From the NCBI GenBank assembly GCA_023410055.1, contig JAEYQK010000095.1:1-49369 (forward strand): 49,369 nucleotides of DNA, written 5' to 3'. Position 1 is the first letter of the stretch. Every line of letters begins with the position of its first letter. Positions 25,221-34,526 of this stretch are shown here, in pieces. Made by a program: the position numbers and the translations under genes. The stretch comes from Acidobacteriota bacterium. Its GTDB lineage: Bacteria; Acidobacteriota; Terriglobia; Terriglobales; Acidobacteriaceae. Below the pieces are notes generated by a model. The model was not told where the DNA came from and did not search any database. It saw only the letters and a program-made list of their open reading frames with translations.

Positions 25221-26801
25221 CTACTTCAAAGCGCTGCTTATAAATTTCGAGACATCTTGTTTTAAATTCGCGAGCGACTGATCATGCAGGTAGATCATGT
25301 GGCCCGAGTCGTAGTATCCGGTGCTGATGTTGCTTCTGAGTTTCTCCGGAAGCGACAGGTGCGCCAGCGTGTACTGCGTTGCGTAGTAGGGTGTCGCGAG
25401 GTCGAACCAGCCACTGGCGACGAACAGCTTCATGTATTTGTTTTTTGCCAGCGCATCGCGGAGCGCTTCAGCCGTATTCGGAAATCCCTCACCTGCCGAG
25501 CCCCAAGTCCACTGGCGGTTCACGTCGAACGAGAGAATCTCATACGGCATGTCCGTTTTGTAGCCAAGTTCCGTTCGGATGTACTGGTTGAGAGCGGACG
25601 TAAACGGCGGGAACGTTGTCGAGATGCTCGGATCAAATTCGGTGGAGTCGCTGACAACGTTGAGGCTCGGGGCCGTGAAACGTGCGTCGATTCGGCCGAT
25701 AATCTCGCGCTGGCTGCGCAGTAGTTCTTTGCCGAATTGATCTTCTGCAACCCGCAAGTTGGCGTAGTCGATGAATTGCTTGCTGAGGCCGGTGAGGCGA
25801 GAGAGGTTGTCGATAACGGATTGACGCTCCTGTGCTGTGAGGCGATCGCCTTTAGCGAGCGCATCGGTGTAGGGCCCCGAAGCGTACTGCTCGGATTCCT
25901 GTAAGGCTTTCCTGAAGTCGGCCTGAAGCTCGGGAGAGAGCTTTTTATGGTACCAGGCCGCCGCCGTGTAGCTCGGCAAATAGAGGATGTAGGGCAGATC
26001 ATTGCCGGGCACGAACTCAAGCGTTTCGAAGTTGAGTACTGTGGAAACCAGAACGATGCCGTTGAAGACGATGCCGTGGTCGACGAGGTAGCCGCTGAGT
26101 CCGGCGGCGCGTGTAGTGCCGTAACTTTCGCCGGCGAGGAAGAGCGGCGAGGTCCAGCGTTCGTAACGGCTCAGATACAGACGAATGAAGTCGCCGACAC
26201 TCTGAATGTCACCCTGCAGGTTGTAGTACTTCTTGGCGTCGTCCTTCTTTATGGCGCGGCTGTAGCCGGTGCCGACCGGGTCAATGAAGACGAGATCGGT
26301 TTGGTCGAGCCACGTGTACTGGTTATCAATCAACTCAAATGGCGGAGGGGGCATGTAGCCTTCGGGCGACATGCGAACCCGTTTCGGTCCGACTGCGCCG
26401 AGATGAAGCCAGACGGAGGATGAGCCGGGGCCGCCGTTGAAGGTGAACGTCAAGGGCCGCTTTGGTCCGGCACCGTCGAGCGTGTAGGCAATGAAAAACA
26501 TCTCGGCCTGGATCTTGCCTTCGTCATCTTTGATCGGGAGACGACCTGTTGTCGCGGTGTAGCGCAGGGTCTTGCCGTTGATCGTGATCTGGTGATGGGT
26601 GACGACGGGCTCGGGTTCTGGCTTGGCTTCCGGCTTTGCTTCTGCTTTGGCGTCCTTAGCAGCTTCGGGAAGCTGTCCCTTCTTTACGACGGTCTGGGTG
26701 TCGCTGGAACTCTTTTGTTCGGCGGAATCGTTTTCTTGGGCGAAAAGCTGAAGGGCAATCAGAGAAAACAGCACGGCCAGCACGGCCAGGCGAATGCGCA
26801 T
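25221..26801 (-). CDS. Secreted serine carboxypeptidase-like protein, peptidase family S10
   Basis: 526 residues; ATG with AGGAG upstream. A signal peptide (1-21, cleavage after LFAQ) is followed by a low-complexity K/E/P/A linker (about 27-67), then the alpha/beta-hydrolase domain. The oxyanion segment is FNGGPGSSS (residues 121-129), nucleophile Ser226 lies in AGESYGTT, Asp near residue 462 is in GWFDLATP, and His near residue 496 is in YDSGHMIY. The triad is complete. S10 enzymes remove C-terminal residues, usually at acidic pH; the bacterial branch is secreted and poorly studied. Together with the two M1-like proteins and the gluzincin it suggests strong use of external protein or peptide. 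The linker might span the cell wall or periplasm. Confidence 0.9.
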   Translation of the reverse strand: MRIRLAVLAVLFSLIALQLFAQENDSAEQKSSSDTQTVVKKGQLPEAAKDAKAEAKPEAKPEPEPVVTHHQITINGKTLRYTATTGRLPIKDDEGKIQAEMFFIAYTLDGAGPKRPLTFTFNGGPGSSSVWLHLGAVGPKRVRMSPEGYMPPPPFELIDNQYTWLDQTDLVFIDPVGTGYSRAIKKDDAKKYYNLQGDIQSVGDFIRLYLSRYERWTSPLFLAGESYGTTRAAGLSGYLVDHGIVFNGIVLVSTVLNFETLEFVPGNDLPYILYLPSYTAAAWYHKKLSPELQADFRKALQESEQYASGPYTDALAKGDRLTAQERQSVIDNLSRLTGLSKQFIDYANLRVAEDQFGKELLRSQREIIGRIDARFTAPSLNVVSDSTEFDPSISTTFPPFTSALNQYIRTELGYKTDMPYEILSFDVNRQWTWGSAGEGFPNTAEALRDALAKNKYMKLFVASGWFDLATPYYATQYTLAHLSLPEKLRSNISTGYYDSGHMIYLHDQSLANLKQDVSKFISSALK

Positions 26802-26915
26802 TTGTTGAGCTCCTGAACCTTAGACGAACAGCTCGAAAGAAAGATAGTACACAAAGGCAGTGGTTAGTGGGGAGTGGCCGGTGGCGAGCGGAGGCGGTGT
26901 CGTATAGTTGTTCGC

Positions 26916-27623
26916 ATGAACAGAACGGCTGTCATTGCGGGATACACGGGGCTGGTGGGAGGGCGGGTTTTCGGGTGCATGCATTCTGCTGGGTACAGAA
27001 AGGTCGTTCTTCTGCGGCGGCGAACGACTACCGCACATCCGTTTTCCTATGTGGCTCCAGTGCGGCCAAATCCACCTATTGTGGAACTTCGCGCGGTCGA
27101 CTTTGACCGACTGACGCCCGCTGATCTCGCCGGTGCCGATGACGTTTTCTGCGCGCTGGGTACGACGATCAAGAAGGCCGGATCGCAGGACGCGTTTCGC
27201 AAGGTTGATTTTGATGCCATCGTGAACGTCGCGCGCGCAGCGGTCGAAGCGGGCGCGAAGCGACTCGTGCTGGTGTCGTCGGTGGGAGCCGATCCGAATT
27301 CGAAGAACTTCTATTTGCGCGTTAAGGGCGAGACCGAGCAGGCCGTAGCTGCGCTGCCGTTCGATGCGGTTCATATCATGCGACCGGGCTTGCTGCTGGG
27401 TCACAGGAATGAGTCGCGCCCGGGTGAGCGTGTCGCGCAAGCCGTTGTGCCGATGCTGAACTGGCTGCTTGCGGGATCGCTGCGAAAGTACCGGGCAATC
27501 GCGGCCGAGACGGTGGCGAGAGCGATGGTGGCTGCGGCGCAATCACCGGCAACGGGTGTGAACACATATCAGTACGACGAGATAGAAGGCCTGACGAAGA
27601 GAGTCCGAACGAACGCGGGCTGA
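26916..27623 (+). CDS. NAD(P)-binding oxidoreductase-like protein (atypical SDR)
   Basis: 235 residues from ATG 26916 (MNRTAVIAG); an upstream in-frame start would put 14 basic residues before the Rossmann strand and is rejected. The nucleotide-binding motif GYTGLVGG lies at residues 9-16. The layout DDVFCALGTT, VDFDAIVNVARAAVEAGAKRLVLVSSVGAD and FYLRVKGETEQAV matches the HTATIP2/TIP30-type atypical short-chain dehydrogenases. The YxxxK equivalent is YLRVK. Such proteins often sense NADPH or act on unknown substrates. Its start lies about 115 bases from the divergent S10 peptidase start. No pathway is suggested. Confidence 0.82.
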   Translation: MNRTAVIAGYTGLVGGRVFGCMHSAGYRKVVLLRRRTTTAHPFSYVAPVRPNPPIVELRAVDFDRLTPADLAGADDVFCALGTTIKKAGSQDAFRKVDFDAIVNVARAAVEAGAKRLVLVSSVGADPNSKNFYLRVKGETEQAVAALPFDAVHIMRPGLLLGHRNESRPGERVAQAVVPMLNWLLAGSLRKYRAIAAETVARAMVAAAQSPATGVNTYQYDEIEGLTKRVRTNAG

Positions 27624-27744
27624 AAGCGGAAGCGTAATTCCCGAAATGGAATAGAAGCGGGCGAGCTCAGCTTCAGCAAAATATAAACATCCGCCGATAT
27701 TCAGCGTAGAGTAGTGGCGTAATGAGTATTCCTGGAGGTGTGGC

Positions 27745-28866
27745 GTGAAGAAGCTGGTACTGATTGCACTCCTTTTGACATCGGTTGTTGCCCTCGCGCA
27801 GATTGGGCGTATCGAGATTCCGGCAGGCACGCCGGAGGACCGCGCTGCGCAGGCAATCAACGCGGAAGGCGATTCGGCGAAAAAGACGGCGATGTGGCAG
27901 GACTTTCTCAAGAACTTCTCTTCGAATCCGCAGGCCGTTGCTTTTGGAAACTGGCAACTCTCGGAGCAGTACAAAGCGAGCGGCGATTTGGCGAAGGCGC
28001 TTGAGCACGGCACAAAGGCCGCCGAAGCACAGCCGAATAATATGGACATCCTCGTGAGCGTTGCCGATATTGCGCGGCAGATGAAGAACGCCGAGGTTGT
28101 GGTCGACTGCGCTGCCAAGGGGGGAGTTGCTTTCAACGGCATCTCGAAGCAAGCTAAGCCGGAAAGCGTGTCGGAGGAAAAGTTCGCTGAGCAGGTGAAG
28201 TCGGACCTGGATTCGGCACGCCAGGGGTACGAGTTTCTTGAGGCTTCGGCCCTGGACTCAATTGCCAACGAACCAGATGCTAAGAAAAGAATGGGGTACA
28301 TCGAGCGTTTTATGACTGCTTTTCCCAGCTCACGCTTCGAGGAGCAGATCGGGCAGCTCTCGGTGTATACGGTTAGCCAGTTGAACGATCCGGCCCGTCT
28401 GGCAACGTTCGGGGATAACTTGCTGAAAGCGAACCCGAACAGCGTGGGGACGCTCGTGCTGCTGGCGGGAGCTTTTGTCGAGAACGATAACTCCACTTAT
28501 GTCGCCCGTGGCGAAGGTTATGCTCGTAAGGCGATCGAGTTGTTGAAGACTCAGAAAGAGACCGATCCGAAGAAGCAGACGCTCTACTCCGGTATGGCGC
28601 ACTCGGCACTTGGGTTGGCTTTGATCAAACAGGGCAAGTCCGCTCCGGCGATTTCCGAATTAAAGCAGGCCACGACGGAGCTGAAAGACGAGCCAACGTC
28701 GTACTCGACAGCGCTCTATCGACTGGCTTTCGCTTACGTGAACTCGAAGAATTATCCGGAAGCGAAGGCGGTTCTGAAGCAGGGAGTCGCGGTGCAGGGG
28801 CCGTATCAGGCCGCGTGCAAAGATATGCTCAGCAAGATGGAAGCGGCTGCGACAAGGGCGAAGTGA
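27745..28866 (+). CDS. Secreted TPR-repeat protein
   Basis: 373 residues from a GTG with GGAGG six bases upstream. A signal peptide (KKLVLIALLLTSVVALAQ) is cleaved near residue 19. The mature part is helical: about seven TPR-like units can be traced (for example GNWQLSEQYKASGDLAKALEHGTKAAEAQP and the later HSALGLALIKQGKSAPAISELKQA). It probably acts as a periplasmic scaffold or adaptor. No enzyme domain. A strong bidirectional hairpin follows, separating it from the convergent second M1-like gene. Confidence 0.82.
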   Translation: MKKLVLIALLLTSVVALAQIGRIEIPAGTPEDRAAQAINAEGDSAKKTAMWQDFLKNFSSNPQAVAFGNWQLSEQYKASGDLAKALEHGTKAAEAQPNNMDILVSVADIARQMKNAEVVVDCAAKGGVAFNGISKQAKPESVSEEKFAEQVKSDLDSARQGYEFLEASALDSIANEPDAKKRMGYIERFMTAFPSSRFEEQIGQLSVYTVSQLNDPARLATFGDNLLKANPNSVGTLVLLAGAFVENDNSTYVARGEGYARKAIELLKTQKETDPKKQTLYSGMAHSALGLALIKQGKSAPAISELKQATTELKDEPTSYSTALYRLAFAYVNSKNYPEAKAVLKQGVAVQGPYQAACKDMLSKMEAAATRAK

Positions 28867-28905
28867 GGGGGATCAACCCTCGGGTAGTAAAGGGAGTCAA
28901 ATAGT

Positions 28906-28934
28906 AAAGGGCACGGCTGAAACCGTGCCCTTTT
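28906..28934. terminator. Bidirectional terminator of the CTGAAG-loop family
   Basis: AAAGGGCACGG (28906-28916) pairs with CCGTGCCCTTT (28923-28933) around CTGAAA, 11 perfect pairs with a T-run on each strand. It ends both the TPR gene (+) and the second M1-like gene (-). Confidence 0.85.
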
Positions 28935-28970
28935 CAAGTCTGGCTGGGAAGCGCCCAGCTATATCGGTCG

Positions 28971-31439
28971 TTATTCCTGAGATAGAACGTCGTAGTTGTA
29001 GTTGATCATTGCCCGCTTTGGTTGCATGTTTCCCAGCGGTACTTTCTTCTCGACGGTGGTGTTGCCAGCCAGATTGGCAGAGCCAAGATAGCGGACATCA
29101 CCGTTTGTCATCTCAACGTAGACTGGCACTCGCATCTTGAACTGAGCAGATACTCCTGACTGGGTCAGCTTGAAGCTCAGGACTTTGGCTCCGCCTGGAT
29201 CATTCTCCAGCGTGTAGGTGAAGTTGTACTTGGGAAGCTCGGTTCCGTAGATCCATTCGTTGAAGAACCAGTCCATTCTGCCATTGCCGTCCTGGTCCAT
29301 TCCGCGAGTCATGTGCTTCTCTACGATGGCCTTGAAGTCTTCCGTGCTGGCGGCCTGATTGTGGTATGTGGCGGCGAAATCGCGCATCATCTCCTTAAAG
29401 GCCTGATCGCCCTTCTGGTTGTCCCACATCATCATGCGGAGCATGTGGAGCACGAACGAGCCTTTGCCGTAAATGAGCGTGTTGTAGATGCTGCCGGTCT
29501 TGGTGGAGTTGAGGCGATAGCCCATAGTCAGTGGACCGACATCAATCGGGCGGAACCCGTATCTGTTCTTGTCCTGCAGGGACTTCTGTTGGCCCTGCCA
29601 AATGCGCTGATACATTGCTCCTTTGTCAGTCGGGCTGTAGACGGCCTGAGCGAAAATAGAAGCGGATAATTGCGCGAAGCCTTCGCTCATCCACTGATCG
29701 CGATAGGAGGCCCAGCCTACAGTGTGTCCCCACCACTGGTGGGCGATTTCATGAGAGGCGACAACGTTCCAGTAAGGGTGGTAAAAATCGTCGCCTATGA
29801 CTTGGTGACGCACTGTAGCGTCAAAGTAGGAACATATCGGAAGCCAAACGAGACCCGGCCATGCCTGCCCATAGTTACACGCGGTCTGCTGAGTCATCTC
29901 AAGGCGCTTATAATCGATCGGGCCAAAATAGTCGCTGTAGAGTCCCATGGCAATCTGCGCTTCTGCCAGGGGCTTCTTCATCATCGAGGTAGTATCCATA
30001 CTGCCCAGCGCTAAGGACGTATCACCCTCTGACCCTGGCAAACGGCCCGTGGCAATATTTTGCAGCTGTGTCACCGAGTCCGGAGATTCGATGTTGGCAC
30101 ACGCTTGAATCACGAAGCCGTTCTTCGACTTCTGCTCAAGTACCTTGAACTTCCCGAAGTTGAAGCCCGCTACGCCTATTGGACCTTCGGACTTCCATTC
30201 GGTGACATTCCAGTCGCCCTCTGTCTTCTCACTGAGCAATGTACCGGTTGCAGCGATCTTCATTGTCTTGGGGATATGGAAGGTCATCTCATAAGCCGCA
30301 TAGTCGCCCCATCGGGTAGATGGATACCAGTCATGCCGCGCAATTGGGTAGTAATTGCCGTTACCTTCGTTGGAGATGGCTTCCTTTCCGCCGTAGACCA
30401 GCTTCACAGTGAACTTCTCGCCTTTGGCAAGGGGCTTCGGCAGAATCACAGTCAAGTTGTCCGCGTCGTCGTCTTCATTCCTGTACCAGGAGCGCTTCTC
30501 GAAGACGTAAGCCAGTGCTTGTCCTGATTCATCAGTCACACTGTCGATTGAGAAATTTCGAAAGATGGAGAAGGGAGCGGCGCGGAGTCCGTCTCGCAGG
30601 GCAGCGAACGTGGTTGTCGCCGAGACCTTCATTTCGCCAGACTTGCGCAGTTCGGCATCGAGCTTCTGCGAAATGAGATCAATCGGGCCGTTTATCTCGC
30701 TGCCTTTGGCCGTTCCTTTTGCTTGTTCAGCCTGCAAATGGCTGACCGCCCAAATCCCATATTTCTCTTCGTCGTGCGTGAGGAAGGCGACCTCTTCAGG
30801 CTGAAGATTCCAGGCGGTAATCCCTTGAGGGTCGATGATGAAGGCTTCTTTGTCGTTGTAGTTCTTGCCGTGGATGTATGCGGCAAAGTAGCCGCTTGAA
30901 TTCGGAGAGAGGACGTCCTGCAAAATGCGGGCGGATTCGTTGTAGCGCGCCACGCGGTCCTTGCGCATGGTTTCGAGGTGGCCAGCGAATGCACCAGAGG
31001 CGCGGTCGAGAGCGCCGGAGTTAGGTCCGGGCTTGGCAGCTTTCTTGAGCTCTTCGTAGGTTCCGTCCGTGAAGCGCAAGACAACAACCTCAAAGTGTTC
31101 GTTGAAATCGGAAGACTTGGTGAGAATAGAGAGGTTCCTTTTCTCAGCGGCTGATTCCGGCTTCAGCGATAGCGAGCCATTGCCGACAAACACCGCACCA
31201 GTCACTTTCCCGTTTACCGGAGCAGCGAAGTAAATGTTTCCTGTTCGGAATGTGAAGGTAGCGAACTCGCGCGTCAGTACGAGGTTTTCGGTAAGGATCG
31301 ACTCTTGCCCAAGTCTCAGGTCTCGCAACTGAGTGTAAGTCGGATCTGAATTGCCGACTGGGGCTTGCGATAAACAAATGTTGGACAAAAGCAATACCGC
31401 GATAAGGCAAAAGCACACACGTATCTGACTAGCGCGCAT
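28971..31439 (-). CDS. Secreted M1-like zinc metallopeptidase, copy 2
   Basis: 822 residues; ATG with AAGGAG six bases upstream. A signal peptide covers residues 1-25 (VCFCLIAVLLLSNI core). It lines up along its whole length with the protein at 1869-4352, from the shared N-terminal block (PVGNSDPTYTQLRDLRLG against PIANSDQNYLQLRNLKLG) to nearly identical C-terminal blocks. Zinc site: HEIAH (His563), with Glu in SEGFA 18 residues on. At the GAMEN position it has YGQAWPG, as in copy 1. The pair is an old duplication, since third positions and loops differ widely. Role: probably digestion or turnover of proteins outside the cytoplasm. Upstream lie hairpin repeats and another metallopeptidase gene on the same strand. 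Confidence 0.88.
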   Translation of the reverse strand: MRASQIRVCFCLIAVLLLSNICLSQAPVGNSDPTYTQLRDLRLGQESILTENLVLTREFATFTFRTGNIYFAAPVNGKVTGAVFVGNGSLSLKPESAAEKRNLSILTKSSDFNEHFEVVVLRFTDGTYEELKKAAKPGPNSGALDRASGAFAGHLETMRKDRVARYNESARILQDVLSPNSSGYFAAYIHGKNYNDKEAFIIDPQGITAWNLQPEEVAFLTHDEEKYGIWAVSHLQAEQAKGTAKGSEINGPIDLISQKLDAELRKSGEMKVSATTTFAALRDGLRAAPFSIFRNFSIDSVTDESGQALAYVFEKRSWYRNEDDDADNLTVILPKPLAKGEKFTVKLVYGGKEAISNEGNGNYYPIARHDWYPSTRWGDYAAYEMTFHIPKTMKIAATGTLLSEKTEGDWNVTEWKSEGPIGVAGFNFGKFKVLEQKSKNGFVIQACANIESPDSVTQLQNIATGRLPGSEGDTSLALGSMDTTSMMKKPLAEAQIAMGLYSDYFGPIDYKRLEMTQQTACNYGQAWPGLVWLPICSYFDATVRHQVIGDDFYHPYWNVVASHEIAHQWWGHTVGWASYRDQWMSEGFAQLSASIFAQAVYSPTDKGAMYQRIWQGQQKSLQDKNRYGFRPIDVGPLTMGYRLNSTKTGSIYNTLIYGKGSFVLHMLRMMMWDNQKGDQAFKEMMRDFAATYHNQAASTEDFKAIVEKHMTRGMDQDGNGRMDWFFNEWIYGTELPKYNFTYTLENDPGGAKVLSFKLTQSGVSAQFKMRVPVYVEMTNGDVRYLGSANLAGNTTVEKKVPLGNMQPKRAMINYNYDVLSQE

Positions 31440-31567
31440 ATTTCGCTCCTTGATTGCTGCGGCAAGAATTGTCTAAGAAGCGCGGGCTTCTTTCAATGAA
31501 TTTCTCAAGGGGGTATTGGGCGAGATGCGCTTGAACTGGCGTCGACAAGAAGTTAGGTCGATGAAAG

Positions 31568-31642
31568 GCGAGGGCAAAGTGCCCTCGCTCCAGCCGCCGG
31601 GGCGGCGGCGCTACGAAATTCGGACGGGGCAAAGCCCCGTCC
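31568..31642. repeat. Two G/C-rich hairpin repeats between peptidase genes
   Basis: GCGAGGGC (31568-31575) pairs with GCCCTCGC (31581-31588), and GGACGGGGC (31622-31630) with GCCCCGTCC (31634-31642) around AAA. A GCCGCCGGGGCGGCGGCGC stretch lies between them. They follow the stop of the gluzincin gene and may end its transcript before the downstream M1-like gene. Confidence 0.75.
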
Positions 31643-31651
31643 CCACACAAA

Positions 31652-33856
31652 TCAATCGGCGGCAGCGGTGGTTTTGAGGGCCGTCAGGGCTCGGTCCGTG
31701 GCCGCGAGAATCGCTTCCGGACCGACGGGTGAGCCGGTAGCGTTCTTCATCCAGAGGTCGGGCGCGAGGTTGCCGAACTTTGCCATGCGCTCAAACTCGG
31801 GACCGATGTGGCCGGCCTTGTTCATCTGCTCCTCGATCTGGAACGCGATCATATGGCCGATCGGGTAGTCGGGGAGATAGAGGAACGAGTGAATCATGTG
31901 CGAATAAACCGCCAGTAGCGGTACGTCCTTCTTCTTGAACACCGGCGCGTAATACTTGTTCCAGGTGTCCTTGGCGATCTGGATGACGGCGGCTTTGAGT
32001 TCTGCGGGCGTGGCGTTCGGATGATCGTACATCCAATGCCAGACCTGCATGTCAACCAATGCGACGCCGGCGATCTCATAGGTGCCCCAGAAGTCGTTCA
32101 GAACGCGCATGGCGTCCTGTTCGGCATTGGGCTTGGGAAGGCCGAGCTGTTCGAGATCGTGTCCCTGAAAGACGAAGGCGAAGGCTTCTGTGAACGCCGT
32201 GTTGGGAACGCCAGTCAGCGTGTAATGATCAACATCGTTCAACGATATTGTTTGCTCCACGTTGTGACCCATTTCGTGCATGGCAACGTTGAACCCTTTG
32301 TAGTCCATGCCGTCTTTGCCTACGCGAGTACGAAGGTGGGCCTTCTCGCCTTTCATTGCTGCGCCCATTGCGTGACCGGAACCGCGCGCCGGATCGACTG
32401 CGATCGAGTTCGAGAGATACTCGGCGCGTTCTCTCGGCCAGCCAAGATTCACGAGCAGGTTGGCGATGTCTTTGTGATAGGCATCCGGCGTCGGATACCG
32501 CTTGGTGGTGATGGCGTTCAGTTGAGCTTCGGTGTAGCTCCCGCGCGGACGGAAACCGTTGTACCAGATGTCGAACGGCTCAAGCGGACGGCCAAGGCGC
32601 TTTTCGATCAACGCTGCGACTTGGGCGGCCTGAGGCGATGAGACGATTGCTTCGAGCATCTTGCGAACGCGCTCTTCGGGAATCTGGCGGTCTTCATTGA
32701 AGCGGCGCGCGATCAGGGTGCGGGCGGTCGGCGAATACTTGTCGTACTCACGTTCGGCCTTGAAGCATTCGAGCAGAATTTTGTAGCGGGTGTTCGGCTC
32801 GGCAGCGTTGCTGGCCGCCTTCTTATTCGATCCTTCACCGTCTTTCTCAGTGCTGGCTCTTACTTCGTTCGTCCTGAGGTCCCAGTCGACACTTGGGTTG
32901 TCGATGACGGACTCGGGGATGGTCTGGGTGATGATGCGCTCCATTACGTCCTGAATGGCGCGCTGCTTGGGAAGGGCCGCAGGGCCTTCGGCGTACTCGG
33001 CCTTGATTTCGTCGCGTAGGTTCCAGTGCGAGAGCAGGCTCATCTTCGCGGGGAACATGCGGTTGCCCTGATCGTCGACGATGTGGTGCATCCAGATGTT
33101 GTATTGCGAGATGTAGGTGTCAGCGTCGGCCGCTGCCTTCGCGACCTTCTGATTGACCTCGGCGGGGACGCGCTTCGAGAACTGCTCGGCCAGACGGGTT
33201 TCGGCCCACTGGCGGCGCGTCCAGCTCTGGCCTTCGCTGAGGCGCTGGTCGAGCGTGGTCAGGGGGAAATTAAGCAGGACAACGAAGGCGAGCTTGTTCT
33301 GGAAGAAGTCGTCGCTAACGTGTGCTCCGGGCGAGTAGGCGGCGAAGATTTCGTCGTAGGGTTTGATTTCCCCCAGATCGAGGTCGGCCTGCTGGCGGAA
33401 CTCGCGATTGATCTCGTTGAGGTGCCCGCTGAGCTTTTCGAGCAGGTACTGGAAGCGATTGAAGAGGGTGTCGACGTCTTCCTGCTTGCCGGCAAAGTTG
33501 GTCAGGATGAACTGTTCGAACTCGGCGGCGCTGCCGTCTTTAACCTTGGCGTCATCGCGCCAGAATTCGGCTACCTGCTTGATGCCGCGCTGAGCACGGG
33601 CGCGCTGGGCTTCGCCGTACTTGGCGACGAGTTGATCTTCAACTTTCTTGCTGGCAGCGGCGATCCACGCTGGTTGCGCGGCGGTTTCGGACTTTGTCTC
33701 GGCGGCTTTAGTTTTCGAGCGTGGAGACTTCGGCATTGCTGACTCCTGGCTGTAGAGCGGCGTGGTTACCAGCACGCACGCGAGGGCAAAGACCCACATC
33801 TGCCAAAACCGGGCAGATATGAGGCATCGTAGATAGATGTTGTTCAAGGAACGCAA
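31652..33856 (-). CDS. Exported gluzincin metallopeptidase, M2/M3-like
   Basis: 734 residues from a TTG at 33856, chosen because GGAGG stands seven bases before it; a TTG 11 codons upstream has no such site. A signal peptide is seen at about residues 18-40 (MWVFALACVLVTTPLYSQ). A lysine/alanine-rich linker is followed by a large, mostly helical domain. The zinc motif is HEMGH with His527, and a second Glu lies in FTEAFAFVFQ about 25 residues on, as in clan MA(E) enzymes. HEMGH and the all-helical fold resemble peptidyl-dipeptidase A (M2) and oligopeptidase (M3) families; which one cannot be settled by eye. Likely cuts peptides in the periplasm or outside. Upstream of the M1-like copy 2 on the same strand. 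Confidence 0.8.
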   Translation of the reverse strand: MRSLNNIYLRCLISARFWQMWVFALACVLVTTPLYSQESAMPKSPRSKTKAAETKSETAAQPAWIAAASKKVEDQLVAKYGEAQRARAQRGIKQVAEFWRDDAKVKDGSAAEFEQFILTNFAGKQEDVDTLFNRFQYLLEKLSGHLNEINREFRQQADLDLGEIKPYDEIFAAYSPGAHVSDDFFQNKLAFVVLLNFPLTTLDQRLSEGQSWTRRQWAETRLAEQFSKRVPAEVNQKVAKAAADADTYISQYNIWMHHIVDDQGNRMFPAKMSLLSHWNLRDEIKAEYAEGPAALPKQRAIQDVMERIITQTIPESVIDNPSVDWDLRTNEVRASTEKDGEGSNKKAASNAAEPNTRYKILLECFKAEREYDKYSPTARTLIARRFNEDRQIPEERVRKMLEAIVSSPQAAQVAALIEKRLGRPLEPFDIWYNGFRPRGSYTEAQLNAITTKRYPTPDAYHKDIANLLVNLGWPRERAEYLSNSIAVDPARGSGHAMGAAMKGEKAHLRTRVGKDGMDYKGFNVAMHEMGHNVEQTISLNDVDHYTLTGVPNTAFTEAFAFVFQGHDLEQLGLPKPNAEQDAMRVLNDFWGTYEIAGVALVDMQVWHWMYDHPNATPAELKAAVIQIAKDTWNKYYAPVFKKKDVPLLAVYSHMIHSFLYLPDYPIGHMIAFQIEEQMNKAGHIGPEFERMAKFGNLAPDLWMKNATGSPVGPEAILAATDRALTALKTTAAAD

Positions 33857-33945
33857 GATAGCGCCTCCGGGGAAATCAGTCGAATCCAAATAGACGGAAC
33901 AGTATAGCTGGAATCGCGGTTAAGCCAAAGGGTACGTGAACCGAT

Positions 33946-33977
33946 CGGATATGCGGATGAACGGATGAGCGGATCAA
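33946..33977. repeat. Four tandem 8-bp units (CGGATGAN type)
   Basis: CGGATATG, CGGATGAA, CGGATGAG, CGGATCAA in a row. Same period as the octads at 4614 and 25123 and a related sequence (CGGGTGAT when rotated). Confidence 0.65.
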
Positions 33978-34096
33978 TTTGCCAGTACATATCCCCGGTC
34001 GCACCCCCCGCTCAAGCCAGAAGCAGGCTTGAACTGGGCACCGCGGGATGTTGCACCGATTTGGTAAGTCGGCGAGGAGAGGGGTATCGTGATTGT

Positions 34097-34456
34097 ATGA
34101 ACGAGAAGCAAGAAAAGCCGCAGTCAGAAGAGAAAGCAAAGGCCCCTGAGAGGAACTTTCCGAATTGGATATGGCCAATTGGACTTGCTATGGCAGGGAT
34201 GGGCGCCGCGGCAACGGTCCTGTTGCGCGGGTGCTGGCATCGGAACATGAGTTGGCCGGTGCGGTACCGCAATTATGCGTACCAGACCTGCAATGATTGC
34301 GGGATCATGAGGCTCTTTGATGACAGGAGATTTCGTCCGTACGGGCCGTATGGGTACGATCTGGACAAACTGATTGCAGGTCATGAGCAGCGGCGAGCGG
34401 AACGCGTGAAGAGAGCGGGCGGGAAGGAAGAGCCCAAAGACGATTTTGTGATCTGA
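34097..34456 (+). CDS. Small single-pass membrane protein
   Basis: 119 residues from ATG 34097 (MNEKQEKPQ); the longer in-frame reading from 33965 would add a segment overlapping the octad repeat and is rejected. A charged N-terminus (about 1-22, K/E-rich) precedes one membrane helix (about 25-48, WPIGLAMAGMGAAATVLL). The rest is an Arg/Tyr-rich domain with CNDCG near residue 73 and repeated YGPYG, ending in a charged tail. No family is recognised. A hairpin repeat follows. Confidence 0.65.
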   Translation: MNEKQEKPQSEEKAKAPERNFPNWIWPIGLAMAGMGAAATVLLRGCWHRNMSWPVRYRNYAYQTCNDCGIMRLFDDRRFRPYGPYGYDLDKLIAGHEQRRAERVKRAGGKEEPKDDFVI

Positions 34457-34472
34457 GTTTTGTGTGAAATCC

Positions 34473-34497
34473 CCACGTTAGCTTCGCGAACGCGTGG
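34473..34497. repeat. Interspersed palindromic repeat (CCCCACGTTCGC family)
   Basis: CCACGTT (34473-34479) pairs with AACGcGTGG (34489-34497) around a TTCGCG-containing loop; one extra base in the right arm. Related copies lie at 45145-45178 and 46210-46230. Confidence 0.65.
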
Positions 34498-34526
34498 CAT
34501 CCTTGTCACGGGACTTCGTGCGACGA

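Noticed and set aside
33026..33742. 238-codon plus-strand frame opposite the gluzincin gene
   Set aside because: Rich in V, G, E and L like a secondary frame of a K/E/A-rich gene; the minus-strand protein has the zinc motif and a signal peptide.
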